Source of the DNA: Symbiodinium kawagutii
Lineage: Eukaryota > Sar > Dinophyceae > Suessiales > Symbiodiniaceae
Assembly (NCBI GenBank): GCA_009767595.1
Contig: VSDK01015795.1
Coordinates: 635,591 to 699,590, forward strand
Length of the DNA stretch: 64,000 nt
Reading direction: 5' to 3'
The notes under the pieces were generated by a model. The model saw only the letters and a program-made list of their open reading frames with translations, ran no database searches and had not been told where the DNA came from. Within the stretch, counting starts at the first letter, position 1; each line of letters starts with the position of its first letter. A program made the position numbers and the translations under genes. This document shows, in pieces, positions 63,170 to 64,000 of the stretch.

Positions 63170-64000
63170 CGAAAGCATCAGCATACGATTGCTGTGAAAC
63201 ATGACGAGTGACCACAAAGACCAGCATGATTTTCACCGTTATTCATCACGAGTGACCACTCGGAACCAACCAGTACTATCACTCTATAACCAGCAATGAA
63301 CCAGAAACCTGATGTGATTGGGAGTGGTTGTTATCTAGCTTAGGATCAGCCTTACGCCATCACCAGCTCATTTGTTATCCACAACAGCCAAAATTAAGCA
63401 TCAATTCGCCATTGCTAAACGCCATTCTTGGCCACTGCTCAAGCATGAAAATCAACATAAACCAATATTAACTTTATCAACAAATATATTTATTGTCATC
63501 AACAATAAGCAACTATAGTTGACTATCAAAACCATAGTTGACGAACAAATAATCAACACCATAGTTGACTATCAAATCATCAACGCCACAGTTGACTTTC
63601 AAACAATAAACCATTATCGACCACAATTGCTTATGTAGTCATTATTATGATTCACACAGCTATCAACCACTATCGTTCACTATTAGTTCATGCTCCACGT
63701 CATAAAACCAAGCAGTATCAACCATTGGCAAAGGTGAAAACACATGATTTTCACTATGATTGAACATGAACAATTATGGTTAAACTACTGGTTAACAATA
63801 ATTTTTCACCTAGTGATCGACCAGTATTGACCGTCTTTAACCATATTTACCCACAAAGTTGATGGTCAATCAACTGTAAAACGAAGTTGATGGTCGATCA
63901 ACTGTAAAACCCATGGATAAATCATTAGCAACCATTATTGACCAGTATCAACCTTTACTATCCATTATTAACCATGATTTCAACGGTAAAACCCGTGAAT
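63170..64000. other. Right-end repeat-rich stretch
   Basis: CATGACGAGTGACCAC / CATCACGAGTGACCAC and ACCATAGTTGACNATCAA words; no coding sequence is recognised. Upstream exons of the J-domain gene may lie beyond the window. Confidence 0.5.

Noticed and set aside
1..64000. tRNA, rRNA, snRNA, CRISPR or prokaryotic signals
   Set aside because: I looked for cloverleaf-like arms, conserved rRNA cores and regularly spaced repeats and saw none; the tRNA-like hairpin at 24343 is a primer site.

Overview
The window reads as nuclear DNA of a dinoflagellate, most likely a symbiodiniacean. Three things point there. (1) Genes are cut into very small exons (25 to 190 bp) whose introns start with GT, GC or GA and end in AG, usually followed by G. 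(2) All resolved genes lie on one strand. (3) Both large retrotransposons carry cytosine-methyltransferase-type modules, which have been reported in dinoflagellates. No prokaryotic features, rRNA, tRNA or CRISPR arrays were found. Intergenic DNA is dominated by short degenerate ATGGTTNAT / ATNAACCAT words and small foldback elements.

Layout. 1-2912: repetitive DNA with two possible exons, one resembling an NRPS adenylation domain. 2931-14115: an 11.2-kb non-LTR retrotransposon (minus strand) bounded by an 18-bp target-site duplication. Its ORF1 encodes a C5-MTase with all key motifs visible; its ORF2 encodes endonuclease, RT, zinc knuckle and RNase H and is broken. 14134-24272: repeat-rich DNA with scattered candidate minus-strand micro-exons. 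24273-33761: a Ty1/copia-type element (plus strand) with identical 72-bp LTRs, 5-bp target duplications, a tRNA-Met anticodon-arm primer site, tandem CCCH+CCHC fingers, a second MTase-like module and a 21-residue repeat tail. 33767-38167: repeat-rich DNA with weak exon candidates.

38168-63123 is a minus-strand gene array that I assembled exon by exon. It holds a bacterial-type asparaginyl-tRNA synthetase (27 exons found), a 9-exon GST-fold protein, and a PAM18/TIM14-type J-domain protein. Complete smaller genes sit inside introns of these hosts on the same strand: an ankyrin-BTB gene and a small membrane-protein ORF in AsnRS introns, and a FAD monooxygenase in a GST intron.

Three families of about 90-155 bp foldback elements (A, B, C) with terminal inverted repeats recur through the window. 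Clear 4-5 bp target duplications are visible for several A and C copies. Several copies make up much of individual introns, which suggests introner-like intron gain. Exon joins are my own readings from frame, phase and family conservation and have not been checked against transcripts.
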